Below are positions 13,781 through 25,316 of a stretch of DNA of 64,000 nt, piece after piece (positions within the stretch are counted from its first letter, which is position 1; the number at the start of each line of letters is the position of its first letter). This DNA is from Myrica gale (lineage: Eukaryota > Streptophyta > Magnoliopsida > Fagales > Myricaceae), in NCBI GenBank assembly GCA_963930655.1, contig OZ005606.1:12047501-12111500 (forward strand). Reading direction: 5' to 3'. The notes beneath the pieces were generated by a model, which was not told the DNA's origin, did not search any database, and saw only the letters and a list, made by a program, of their open reading frames with translations. The position numbers and the translations under genes are program-made.

Positions 13781-16700
13781 CTCGTCAAACTGATGACATA
13801 CTAGTTCCACTATATGAATTCTGATGCATCCTATTAGTACTAATCCCATTAATATCTCGTCGAACTTTGCAACAGATTACAACTGCAATAATGAATATGG
13901 TCGACAACGTCTGTGGGTGGCTATCCATCATGTCTCATCAACCGGTTGCTGCAGTGGACATTTAAGGTTCTACCAGTGAGATCTCATACTTCAGCGACTA
14001 GTATAACGCATTAAGCAGAATGACCATATTATTTGGTATGAACTGTCGTACGGATAAAACTTTAGATTGATGTCTAATGTTCCTAGCTATCTATGTAAAT
14101 TAATACAGGAAAGCGCTCTTTGTGCCAACTGCTGTTCTACCTTTCTTGTACTGTTGCGATCAATTGAAATGAGTACTGTTAGTGGTACCCTTTTAACCTT
14201 CATTTGTTTCAGGAGAAATATTAATCATCAGTATCTATAAGAAGAAAAAAAATCTTCAGAGCCTGCCCTCAAAATCTACCCTAGCGGCATATATATTATT
14301 TACTGGTTTTCTGAAAAGTTCGAAAACTCAAAGGGAAAGAAAGAAGTAAACCACAAAGAAACACAGAATGAGCAAAGACTAACACAACTTTTAACATATC
14401 CCGAAAACAAAGATGAAGATCCAGCTTAATTTGTAAAGCTGGGAACTGATCACCGATGTGGTGTCACAATTGACTGAGCACACAAGCATGCAAGGATTCT
14501 CATCAGAACAATGGCACTTCATGCTCAGTGCAATTAAAGATATTAATTATAAGCTACTTAAGTCATGTACCAAGAAAACTGTGACAGAAATTAAATTAGT
14601 AACTTTACTTCTTTATCCATAATGTATTTGGGAGTAAGTGTATCCTCTAACATGCCTTTTAAAAAAAAAAAAAAAAAGAGCTTGCCCTCTCACATACTAG
14701 AGTAAATCTTGCTAAAGCCATATTCAACTACACTTTAGTTACCTACGAGTGAAAAACTATGAAACAGAGAACAGAATATCTCCATGTTATAAAAAGAAAG
14801 AAGAGCTTGTGAACAGCTTGTGAGCAGGCCGCAAGCATAGCGGCATGAGGTTGAAGGATATCAAAACTGAAGAGGCAGTGAATGACAAAAAATCGTAAAA
14901 ACAGAAAGACCTGCAGTTGAGAATATTCCCCGGTACTGACCAAAACAGGAGGGTATATAATATGTATATAAACTCCTTCCTAGTGTCTTGAGAAAGAAAA
15001 AGAGCAGAACAAACAAGTAGGAAACAGTAGCTTGAAAAAAAAACAGTACGAAACACTAGCCTTAGAGCTTTACTAGCAGCTTATTTAAATTTGACTCTCT
15101 GTTTTAGTCAAAAAGTACACTTCTTTATTTTAACTATCATTTTTTAAAAAACATCCACAGCAGTTTCTCTATTTTAACTATCTACTTTTACTATTCTATT
15201 TAAATATTATTATTCAAAGATTTCTTTATTCTTTTTCTAACATTTATATTTTTGAATATTCGTTTTATTATAACGGTTATATTTTTGAATATTTGTCTTA
15301 TCCTAAAAAGGAAGAATTTTTTAATTTTTGTCTTTTCCTAACACTCGACATTTTTTAAATTTGACCTAATTTAATCGGACCTAGTCGAACACTTGTGGCA
15401 ACTACACTGCCAATCATAGGAACTTCAGATGAATGATTAGTTTAATATGTATAATTTGTAATATGTTAGCATTTAGTTTAAAATGTATTACGTTAGTCTT
15501 TATTTTCAGTTTAAAATGTATTAAGTTAGTATTTATTTTTAGAGAACTTCTTTCCTGTTATTAAAATAAACGTCGGTTTAGATAACAAATATAACTATTC
15601 AAGTTATGAAAATAAAATCCATATGCTCCAAAGAGTGCTCCAGTGAAGTGCAATAAAAGAAACTCGTTTTGGGAGGAAGAAAAGCAAAAGAAAGAGGGAG
15701 AGGGTGGGAACCGGAAGGAAGAAAAAAAAAAGAGAAAGAGAGAGAAAAGAAAAAGAAAAAGAAAGAGGGAGATTGCGTGAAAAAAATAAGAAAAAATAAG
15801 AAAAAAATATTAATATTTTAATATGAAGAAGTGAACAGTGATTATCTAAAAATAGAGAATCATTTTTTTCCATATTAAATTTTTTTATTAAAAATTATTA
15901 GGGGTGCGTTTGCACCAAAAATATCACAATATTTTTCACCAACTTACAATAAAATATTACAATATAATCTCTCTCCTATAAAAAAATATAAAAAATTACA
16001 AAAAATATAAAAAAATTACCTCTCTTCACTTTTTCACTAAACTCAATACTAACACAAAACTCAATACCAAAATTTTTTTAAACAAACGCAACCTAGAATG
16101 GATAAGCTGCTAAAGAATGTTTTTGACTTTTTTATTAAGTTTATTCTCTATTCTAACCTTTTTAAACCTACGAATGCTCTTACCATGTTAAACTTTCAAT
16201 TATTTAGAAAGAAAAAAAAAAGATATTAAACTTTCAATTAAAGGAGATTTTGACTGAAAAAAAGCACTAAAAAGTTAAGATGACAGTAGAATCGGACCAC
16301 AATCCGTACCCCTAGCCAGGCTCTAGGCCTAGCCCTAGGTGATGGGCTCCCATTACCATCAGGGAGGAAAGCCAAAAAATTCAACGAGGACTCGGCAATT
16401 GTTTCGTAGAAAGAATTAACTGATATATGGAAAAGTCTGCTAAATCTTTTTTCCTGCATCCTGCAGTAAATTTAACTAACTAATACAAATAAAAGTATCC
16501 AAATTGTAGTGATGTTGTGATTGATAATGACGCGATGAGCATTCAATCTATACTGTTGTTCCCGCAAAGCGTATGCATCATTGTCCGCGTCATGAAACGA
16601 TGCATGTACTTCCAAGTCTAAGGTACTGGTTTCCTTGACCAAAAAATTCTGCTTCAACAGGCGTGCGTCATGGAATGAGCATGTAATAAACTATTTCTTT

Positions 16701-17247
16701 TTCCTTTAAGATCAGGATCTTCAATTGTACTTTGTCTTCTCTATAGCCCTAAACTCGAACAATTCTTTCTTTCTTTATTTTTTTGGTTCTTCTTTATGAC
16801 GAGGGAAAATGAACAAGTAAAAGCACGAACTTACCATTGTATAGACATCTAAGAGAAGGAACCTAGGGGGAAATAGAACACAAGGGTGGGTAAAAACAAG
16901 TCACAAGACGTTTGCTTTTCTGTAAGAGCACAAATTAAGAGCGGAAAGGGAAACAAGAAGGTATACTCATCAAATGAAATTACGTTCGCTCAGGAAAAAA
17001 AAAACAAAAACGAAATCAATTACAATTATGTTTTCATGCGATAAAGAAACCAGGAAGAGTACTACTTGATTGAAAAACATGACTACGTTACAGGAAAAAG
17101 GTGAAAAATAACAAAGAAGAAGGCAAGAAAGTGAAACGAATAGTTCCAAGGTTTACCAGCCAGTGCAGATCAGCCATAGATGGCAACTTTAGTGCCAGTA
17201 ACTTGCAAAATAGATGGTAGGTAGAACACAAATAAGCCCAAGGAAAA
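13781..17247. other. AT-rich spacer with miniature elements
   Basis: The first few hundred bases must include the 3' UTR of the MADS-box gene. After that I see homopolymer A/T tracts, a repeated AGTTTAAAATGTATTA-type motif near 15470-15540, a purine-rich strand at 15660-15780 and a miniature transposon at 15902. Inverted similarity between about 15060 (CTTTACTAGCAGCTTAT) and 16100 (ATAAGCTGCTAAAG) hints that this piece is an older element with a younger one inside. No gene is recognisable. Confidence 0.55.
15902..16093. mobile_element. Miniature inverted-repeat element with TAG target duplication
   Basis: Termini GGGTGCGTTTG and CAAACGCAACC are near-perfect inverted repeats, and a 3-bp direct repeat TAG lies at each edge (15899-15901 and 16094-16096). 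The AT-rich interior (CTCTCTCCTATAAAAAAAT, then TTTTTCACTAAAC) closely matches the element at 23133-23330. It has no coding capacity. A 3-bp duplication is what PIF/Harbinger elements make, but the superfamily is uncertain. Confidence 0.65.
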
Positions 17248-17556
17248 GCAGAGAGCGAGTTCGGTTATTATGTGAAGCGAACTCTTGTGAAGCGCAGTGA
17301 AGCACCGGTGGGGATAAAATCGGGAGCCATCCGACGGCCAAGAAGCTGCCAGCGAATAAATGAGGAGTTTGCCCAAACCGAACCCCTTATTCATCCGGTT
17401 TTATAGAAACCGGTTCAACCCAAACGGTTTTGGTTTAGGTATATACCTAAGAGGAATTGGGGATTTCGAATTCGAATCCCCCCATTCCGTTCCCCATTTG
17501 GAAACCTGCTCCTCCGATTTTGAAACCACCACCACCACCACCGATTTTGAAGCTCC

Positions 17557-17688
17557 CAGCTCAAGGAACTCTTCGAAGATGCATACGAGCGGTGTCGCAC
17601 TGCCCCTACGGAAGGCGTCGCCTTCACTCTCGATGACTTCAATGCCGCTCTCGACAAGTACGACTTTAATTCTGAGATTGGGACCAAG
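17557..17688 (+). pseudogene. RPS1: Captured exon fragment of plastid ribosomal protein S1
   Basis: Forty-four codons beginning [20 protein letters not shown] and ending [11 protein letters not shown] match the N-terminal part of the mature chloroplast 30S protein S1, just before its first S1 RNA-binding repeat. The fragment ends at an intact donor-like AAG^GTTGG, as if an exon end plus some intron had been copied. A stop codon in frame two codons upstream, and the absence of any S1 domain downstream, show it cannot make S1. It lies just inside the left terminus of the Mutator-like element. A CAC-repeat precedes it at about 17526-17542. Confidence 0.8.
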
Positions 17689-18261
17689 GTTGGTTGACCA
17701 CTCTTTTTGCGTCTCTGAATTTGGTATTTCTTTTCGTATTTGGAAATCATATTCGGAAGTGTGTTTGGAGTGAGAACTTGTTAATGGGCATGAGCTAAAA
17801 AGGGATATGCGTGAGGCATACACGGAATGGAGTTCTTTTATGAGGGCTCAATATGTGTGTGAGCTGAAATTGGGAACTTTGTGTGAGCTTTTGTGCAAGT
17901 TGGTGTTAGGTATGCGTGATTGGCTTCACATTGAGTTCTAATGATGAGTTTGATATGGTAAACTGCACAACTTACACTTAAAAAAGGGATGAATTTGTTG
18001 ACGGCTATTAGTTTGAGTTAGTGCAAAAACTAGGGGTACAAGGTTTTTGACATATGTGATTAAACTTAATCCTATGTCTTCGTTGGGCTTCTGTAGGCAG
18101 GGTTCTGCTCTTCCGAAATTATGTGTAACTTTGACGAAGACAAGGCTAACTTAAGCAATGTTTCTGAAAGGGAATTTAATATCAAGCACAATCCGAAATA
18201 ATAATCCAGTCTCTTTTTTTTGGTGAAATAAACCAATAGCGTATCATTTGATCTCTTTTGA

Positions 18262-18877
18262 ATTATGATCCCTTTTCTTTCCTTTCCTATGCAATTTGTA
18301 TGTGCATAAACGAAGTTTCAGACACACCCAAAGAGAAAATTTGTCTGATGAGTTCTTTTCATGTTTCCTTTCCTCATTGGCTGAAGGGAAAGAAACTCTG
18401 ATAGAGAAAATTTCAACTCTGTCCAATTGCCTCCTTGTCAGAAAATTTAGCTATTATTGGTAATCGTTCTCATATGTTGTTGTCATCTAGTTTAATCCTT
18501 CCATGACCCTTTGTTACATTCAGCCAGTTGATTTACATTCTATGCAATTGTAGCTAAATTTCAACCCTTGTCAGAAAATTTCAACCCTTTGTTACATTAT
18601 GATCCCTTTCTTTCCTTTCCTATGCAATTTGCATGTGCATAAACGAAGTTTCAGACACACCCAAAGAGAAAATTTGTCTGATGAGTTCTTTTCATGTTTC
18701 CTTTCCTCATTGGCTGAAGGGAAAGAAACTCTGATAGAGAAAATTTCAACTCTGTCCAATTGCCTCCTTGTCAGAAAATTTAGCTATTATTGGTAATCGT
18801 TCTCATATGTTGTTGTCATCTAGTTTAATCCTTCCATGACCCTTTGTTACATTCAGCCAGTTGATTTACATTCTATG
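18262..18877 (+). repeat. Recent tandem duplication of an exon-like segment
   Basis: Bases 18262-18544 recur at 18596-18877 with about two differences (period 334 bp). Each copy includes an acceptor-like TTTCAG, an open stretch containing ENLSDEFFSCFLSSLAEGKE and then EKISTLSNCLL, and a donor-like TTG^GTAATC. So each carries one apparent exon of an unrecognised gene. The near identity makes this one of the youngest events inside the Mutator-like element. A third exon-like piece at about 18910-19034 (containing VTVLESEKRAWESSPEAQ) follows, but the simplest join to it creates a stop codon. Confidence 0.75.
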
Positions 18878-19593
18878 AATTACTTTTCATGTTGTTTGCT
18901 AATGTGCAGATGACAAGGTGACTGTTCTGGAGTCAGAGAAGCGGGCTTGGGAAAGTTCCCCTGAAGCTCAGGCAGTCAGAGAAGCTCTCAATCCTTGGAA
19001 AAATCAAGACATACAAGCCAGAAAAAATTCCTAGCTTTACGTTGTCACATGATGCTTTCAATACGGTGGTTTCTATAATGGTTTTAATGGCATGTTGGCA
19101 TGTAAAAATTGATCTAGAAAGCAATTTTGTTTTTCACAACATTGAATTTGCTAGTCTGTCTGAGGCAGGTCTTGAATTGATCTAGAAAGCAATTTTGTCT
19201 TGGTGATGTGCAACTTTAATTTCCTCTCAATACATAAGTAAATCAAGCAGTTCACGGAAGCATGTATTAGTGACTCTATGGATCCTACTTCTAGTGGATG
19301 TGAATTATTAGAATATTTGTCCAATTAAGGCTCAATTTGGATGGAATGAAAAAGGGAAGAAAAAGCTAAACAAAATTGTTTTTGTATTCTTTCAGTCTGA
19401 AGCTTGTTTATCTGGGGAGTACATGAGCTAAAGTCTTTTTGATCTGGTTGAAGAATTTTGATCATTTGCGATCATGCAAGCCACTGGTTATACTTGCATG
19501 ACCTTTCCAGCTTGATGGCAGACAATTTGTTATACTTGCATTTTTTTTTCTTGTTTGAGGTAGTAATATTCCATCTGTTTGCTTTCTGAAGTA

Positions 19594-19821
19594 GATCTCC
19601 TTTTGGGCAGTGATGAACTTCTGGAGATGAAGCCTGATGATCTGTGTATTATATACATTACAAGTCAATTAGAGAGCGTTTACAGGAAGGAGAAATCGAT
19701 TTGGTCTAAGGATTCAGCAACTCAGTGGGCTCGTACTATGTGTTTTAACTTCAGAAAGTTGCTTAAACATGAAAGGTGTTCCCGTCCAAAAGGTGTTGCA
19801 GCAAAGTGTAATTCTAATTGA
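19594..19821 (+). pseudogene. Unrecognised coding-like fragment inside the Mutator-like element
   Basis: A 3' exon-like frame contains LLLGSDELLEMKPDD, then KEKSIWSKDSATQWA and ends KGVAAKCNSN before a stop. Composition and the absence of interruptions look protein-like, but I do not recognise the family. It lies about 560 bp after the exon-like piece ending at 19034 and may come from the same donor gene. It may be part of a captured gene or an expressed chimera; nothing here settles it. Confidence 0.4.
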
Positions 19822-21950
19822 AGTTTTTAGTCCCTGACTAATGTCATCGTGATTTATATGTTGTATTTGTTTTGTGACATCCTTCGCGAGGTTCATTTGT
19901 TGCCGAGGTAGTCTGGTAGAAGGCTTTTTAACTCCATTTTCTGAAAAAGGGCTGCACCTCTGTTTTTTTTTTGAGTAAATGGTAAGTAATTTCATTAATC
20001 TCGAATTCAAGATATACAATACACCCTTAAGCACTAATCATGTTACTGACAAAATGATACAAAAATCGTTGGTATATCAAGACACGTATACCCTAAATGG
20101 TATCCTCTATAGGGTGTTCTCATGGGTAGGCTTTTGTTAGTTTTTACCCTTTTTGCTTTAAATCTTCTCAAGCACCTCTTCCTTAACGGAACTGACCCAT
20201 TTCCCAAATCCACCATAGGCAATGCATTGCTTCTCTTACAAAGTTGTCGATTCCTCTAGCTAGACACCAATAGAATATGAAAGCTTCTATCATTATAATT
20301 TTCTTCCTTACAAGGTTGCCCCACTAATGTGGAGGGAGAAATACTTTCAGTGGCGACAAAAAGCCAAAGGGGGCGTTATGCTAGAATCGGAATCTATACG
20401 CCACACAAGGATTTCTTCGAGTCCGAAGGTTTATGTTTCTTTTCTCTGAGCATCTGATAGAGAAATAATTGAAAAAGGAAACAAATATCCTTTAATCTTT
20501 ACAAAACATATATCACGCAGAGCGCAAATTATTAAGGCACACTAAATTGAGCCGGTGATCTTCACCTGGCATGGCTCATGACATTCAAACAAAACCGACA
20601 TTTTTGTCTCGAATGATTTCCAGAAGGAAAACAACAAAAGAGAAGAAAAAATAGGAGCCGGTGGTAACGACTTGCCCTGCGAGAGAGAGAGCAGTCGAAT
20701 GGGGAGGAAGCAGGGTGGTTTCCAAAATGGGGAGCAGATCTCCGGGCAGCATTCCGTCTCGCACAACATCCCACCAAGTATATGATCGACTACATTGCAC
20801 CACGCATGAAGTGTATAGATATCAGTGCATTACCAAGTACTGGCTAGAAGTACAAAACATGGAAATACAATTTTATCATAGTAGAAAGCTAATGAGAGCA
20901 AGTGTCATACCAAGACAACAAACAAAATCACATTGAAAATTGCTACCAGTCTCCACTCGATTTTCATGTATTGTGCAACAATTAGCACTAAAAATGAGCA
21001 AAAAACGAATCCCTTAGCAGTAAAAACAAAAACAAAATTGAAAGTGATGATCAAGTCATTTCCATCATTTCTAGACATATCCCACCAATTACATAGATTT
21101 TCAATTTGTTATAGGATTACCCCCTTGAGAACATTCGGATAAATCCATCTCCAAACAAAACTATCTGCTTTTGAAAATTTGAAATTGACATGTTAAATTT
21201 CACAGAGATTACTAATGAGAACTAAATATAACATGATCATAACATGTTAGCTTCATAATAGTTGCAGAAGAGATAAGTAACTTCACGGGGCAAAAAGGTT
21301 ATCTAGAGCTATCAGAAGCTTCAGTGTTTATGACAAATCAACTTCAGCTTTGAATACACTTACGCCAATACTGTGAACACCAGAATTCCCACCAAAATGA
21401 AGCTTTGAATACGCTTCAGTCTATCAAGCTTTTCACTTCTATTAACAATTAACGACAGCTGCCCATATCTTCTTCGGTAACCAAAAATTACCAAATCTCA
21501 ACACATACCGAGCTAAAAAACTTTGTACCGCAACATCATATGCAAAAGACATCTAGGAGGATTTGCATAATCAAGTGCAAAAGCAAAGTCAGATTATACT
21601 GAACAGTAAGAACCGAAATTTACAGTCAAATCTCCTAAATGAAACAAACCCAACAGACATTAAAGAAAACTAAAACGAGAAGAAATAAAGCAAACATTAC
21701 AACCCAGCAGCAGAAACGAACCCATGTATGAGCTGATTGGCAACACCATGAGAGAACCAGAAACTGGAGTACGAGTAAAGAAGGGCCTTTTTCAAAATGT
21801 ACAAAAGAATCAACTAGAAAATGAAAATATAGCCTAGGTATAAACTAACAAGAAAGAAAGAACTGCACAGAGCTTACCACGGTGAGAAAGTTGACAACTT
21901 AAAATCTTAAACTACCTCTTACAGCAGGGTTGGGCGTCTTCTGCGAGGGT

Positions 21951-22207
21951 TGGCTTCTGCCACCGAATAAATGATAAGAGAGGTCCAGAGAGAGTAGTTT
22001 TGATTTTCTAGAAAGGGTTGGGGGAGGAAGAAGGGGCTGGATCAGGGAAGGGGTTGGGCGTCTTCTGATTTTCGGGAAGGGGTTGGGGGAGGATCGGAAG
22101 GGACCAAAATAAATTTCGAAATGCTGGACCGGGCATCTTGTAAGTGGCTGGACCGGGTTTATAACTTGGTTGAACCGGAGAGCTTATCATTTATTCGGTG
22201 GCAGAAG
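21951..22207. repeat. Inverted duplicate of terminal sequence within the Mutator-like element
   Basis: CTTCTGCCACCGAATAAATG at about 21953 is repeated in inverse orientation at about 22180-22204, inside the right terminal repeat, with roughly 190 bp between the arms. The loop carries GGTTGGGCGTCTTCTG at about 22054, which also occurs just before the left arm at about 21929. The terminal region has been partly duplicated and flipped, a common form of Mutator-like end growth. Confidence 0.7.
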
Positions 22208-23132
22208 CGGGACCGTCGGATGGCCGGTGTGGAGATCCTAACCTCAGCTCCACACCGCTTCATACAGTCCCGCTTCACATATTAACCGAACTCGCAGAGA
22301 GCTGGGTCGTAACCAAAACATTTATACTTGGGCAATGAACTGCCGTTTGCAGGGCTAAAATGACAAAGTCCAACGAGCCGTAGGAGTACAGCAGATTTAT
22401 CATCCCATAGCTGCGGCAAAATCATGACGAAACATAATTCTTGGAGGGGAAATGGGCAGTACAAGAAAACGTTGTACGAAGAATAAATGAGCACGAGGAA
22501 TGGAAATGTGGGGAAGAAAAAAACTGAGGTATTGGGGGGATTATTTCCGAGGAATATTGGAAATGTGGGGAACAGTTGTACCTGTCCGACAGGCGGCAGG
22601 CTCTGAATTTAATAGTGTTATATTTTGGTGTTCCTTGGTTTCCACCGCGAAAGGAATACAGTTACGTAGTAGGTGTGCTGGCTTGATTTCCACCACAAAG
22701 AACATCATGGAACTTTGAGCACGAGTGGGATTTCCTTAGTTGCCGACGAGTAAGATTCCCTCACGTGAAGGGAAAAGGCTGCCCACTTGCACATTCTTTT
22801 GAGCCGATTGCAGTAGCGCTCCTCTTTTTCTACTCCCATTGGTATCCTTCTACTAGACCCAGGAGTTAGTACTCTTCTCTTCCTGCATGGTCGGCTTTCA
22901 ATGAACGAACGCATGGACAGTGAAGGGATCGTGAACCGGTGATTACATATTTAGAAGGGCGTCTCCTGCTGATCATCCTGCGCGGCGTCCATATATGATG
23001 GTTTTTTGTTGTTGTCGTTTATTGGGTAGGGAGGAGGTTAGACGACTGTCGTATTGTTGAAGTCACATTTGCCCAGTCAAGGGTTTAAGTCAAACATTGA
23101 CGAGTGACTGGTCCATGTTGACGTAAGACGAA

Positions 23133-23330
23133 GGCTGCGTTTGTCAACCTTAACAATCCCCAAAATATTATCTCACTCCTAATAAAAATAATCCAATATA
23201 ATCTCTCTCTCTCCTATAAAAAAATATAAAAATTACAAAAAATATAAAAAATTACCTCTATTCACCTTTTCACTAAACCCAATACCAACACATATTCTCA
23301 TACCAAAAATATTACAACACAAACACAACC
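23133..23330. mobile_element. Miniature inverted-repeat element with GAA target duplication
   Basis: Termini GGCTGCGTTTGT and ACAAACACAACC form inverted repeats, with the direct repeat GAA on both sides (23130-23132 and 23331-23333). The interior matches the element at 15902-16093 in the same order of motifs, so both belong to one non-autonomous family. Confidence 0.65.
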
Positions 23331-23644
23331 GAAGATATGTGTGTGACAGCCTGACAGGCGACGGTGGGACCGGAGGCGAGAGCATGCTGCAAGAGGATTA
23401 AGGAGATTTTTGTTTTCGTCTCTTTCTTCTTCTTTTTTTCCTCGAGATAACGTTATTTACTATGTGGGCATCGATAGTTGGCCATGATGAAGGTTAATTT
23501 TGGTTCTAAACTTGCAGTCGGTTGTTCATGTTGTAATTTATATTATAGTTGTTTGTTTCCTTGGCAGGTTTTACTCATAATCATGCCAACTAAATTTCAA
23601 GTTGTTGGTTTGAAAATTTTAATGTTCCGATGAAAATTTAGCCC

Positions 23645-23866
23645 ATGTTCGTTTTAGTACAATTTTAAGAATTTTAAATATTTTGTGAATATTTAGTTGG
23701 AGTTTTATTAATATTTGTATAGAAGTTGTTGAGTTGTATTGATGTTTGTAAAAAAAAAATAATGTTGAGTTGTATTGGTATTTGTGTAGAAGTAATGTTG
23801 GGATTGTAATTTTAGAGGGTTGTATTCAAATTCTAAAAATTTCACCAAAATAAACATGTCCTTAGA
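23645..23866. mobile_element. Probable miniature element, ends CATGTTCGTTTT/AAAATAAACATG
   Basis: The outer 12-14 bases form an imperfect inverted repeat and the AT-rich interior contains repeats of GTTGAGTTGTATTG. Target duplication is unclear. No coding capacity. Confidence 0.4.
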
Positions 23867-24072
23867 TAGATTGAAGTTTTATTAATTTTTGTTAACTGGT
23901 AGTGAAATTTAAAGTATCTTCGGTATAGCTTAAAAAAATTTATTTGAGTCAGTAAAAAAGTGAAAAAATAGATAATTTGATTTAACTATTTATATATGTT
24001 TATTTTGATTTTGATTTTGATTTTTTTTTATACTCAAACTTGAAATTCATTTCATAGCAGAAAAATCAGTAG

Positions 24073-24342
24073 TGTTGGATATAGACGGACCTATCTGGCT
24101 GGTTAGAAAGTTCAAGGACATTAAGCTCATTACAGCAACATTCAAAGCCCTATGAGCCATACACCAAAGGGTTAGAAAGGCACGCTTCCCAATGGCCATA
24201 AATGTCTCATACAGATGGACCAAAAGGCCCATAATTTTAAAACGGGTCCAAATACCCAGGTACAAGATTAAATCCACCACACAAGGCGGTTTCAGTCGCG
24301 GGAGAATAGAGTGGGCAAACACCACCCTCACATTTCCCAACA
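24073..24342 (-). mobile_element. Possible solo LTR fossil
   Basis: A 270-bp block bounded by TGTTGG and CCCAACA, the inverted-end form typical of plant LTRs. No internal domain is attached and I see no clear target duplication, so it is either an old solo LTR or a chance match. Confidence 0.25.
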
Positions 24343-24359
24343 ACCTTTGATTCCATTGA

Positions 24360-24885
24360 GATAAATATCGTAATACCGAAATTTCTAGAATTGAAAACCG
24401 TAAATTCAGATTTTCATTATGTGGGATTTTTTTGCTTGATTTTTTTGGGTTCTAATATCCCCAAAATGCTTTTTAGGTATTTTGAACAAATTGTTTTGTT
24501 ATACATCATAAATTAATAATAAATAAAATGTAAAATAAATATTTATCCAAAATCTAAAATAAACATCCATTTAAAATAAAATTACGTCATTCTAAAATTA
24601 TGGGTATCAAAAAAGGTTTTGAAAATTACAATATTTTTAACCATATCTAAAATAAAATAAACATTCACCCAAAATCTAAAGTAAAATTAAAGGTTTTGAG
24701 CCATATTTGTTTAAATAACGAAAAAAAAATCTGAATCGAAAATTATTCCGCTAATTTCACCTGAATTTTTTATTCCAATTTCGATTCTAAAAAATGTAAA
24801 AAATACATTCTAGTTCTGATTTTGATATGTGCTGGAATCAGAACTTGAAATTTCGATTTTGGTTGGAATTTTTGCCCACCCCTAG
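24360..24885. mobile_element. Partial hAT-type miniature element
   Basis: The right end reads TTTTTGCCCACCCCTA, the inverse of TAGGGGTGGGCAAAAA, a well-known end of plant hAT miniature elements. The AT-rich body has repeats of CCAAAATCTAAA. I could not find the matching left end, so it is probably truncated or over-diverged. Confidence 0.4.
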
Positions 24886-25316
24886 GGCTTGCTCCCAACT
24901 ACCGTTCAAATTATAGCAGTACTATTAAATTATGGTGATCCTGTAAAATTCTCGGATTTAAGTAATAGTAGATTTCGACTTAACTTTATGACAGATTTTT
25001 TTGTTTAAAAAAAAATTGTGAACCGTGGCCGGTGGGACAGCCAGACAAGAGTATTCTGCTAGAGGAAATTTTCTTTTTATTTTTGTGAGGTGAACCGTGA
25101 ACGTCATTTCGCTTTCGGGCATGATCCAGTTGTCCATGTTGCGAAGGCCCAAGGACAATAATGTAAAGTTAGATTGGATAGCTTTCCAAAACCCTGAATG
25201 AGTTTTGGGCTGGGCTGGAATCTGCAAGGTTGAGCCTTATGCTTTGACGGGTGGGGTGGCTTCAAAGCTAGTACTGGGCAATTTCTCCGCTGAACCTATT
25301 GAAGATCGACGTGACG

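Larger units (their letters stand above)
17257..22293. mobile_element. Mutator-like element carrying gene fragments (Pack-MULE)
   Basis: The left edge reads inward GAGTTCGGTTATTATGTGAA and the right edge, read inward on the minus strand, GAGTTCGGTTAATATGTGAA. The inverted similarity continues with gaps for roughly 120 bp through CCATCCGACGG and CGAATAAATGA. A perfect 9-bp direct repeat GCAGAGAGC flanks the unit at 17248-17256 and 22294-22302. Long diverged inverted termini with a 9-bp duplication are the signature of Mutator-like elements. I find no transposase in the 5,037 bp. The interior holds a piece of plastid ribosomal protein S1 and other exon-like segments, the definition of a Pack-MULE. 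The termini differ noticeably, so the element is not very young although the duplication is intact. Confidence 0.85.
22303..25316. other. Spacer with several miniature transposon remains
   Basis: No host gene is recognisable. The stretch holds a miniature element at 23133-23330, another candidate at about 23645-23866, a possible solo LTR at 24073-24342 and the end of a hAT-type miniature element near 24885. The last few hundred bases form the presumed promoter of the DHHA1-like gene, with no clear TATA box. Confidence 0.55.

Noticed and set aside
17360-17823. Long overlapping frames on both strands around the CAC repeat
   Set aside because: They are shadows of the RPS1 exon fragment, which is read in a different frame, and of the CAC trinucleotide run.
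19880-20060. LINE-like 3' end (TAAGTAATTTCATTAAT)
   Set aside because: The short motif is common in AT-rich plant DNA and no reverse transcriptase or target duplication accompanies it.
20542-20936. Overlapping frames near 20.5-20.9 kb inside the Mutator-like element
   Set aside because: Three frames on one strand and one on the other overlap; none shows a family match or splice context, so no gene is called.
24047-24343. 98-codon minus-strand frame
   Set aside because: It coincides with the possible solo LTR and shows no protein family; a chance frame is more likely.
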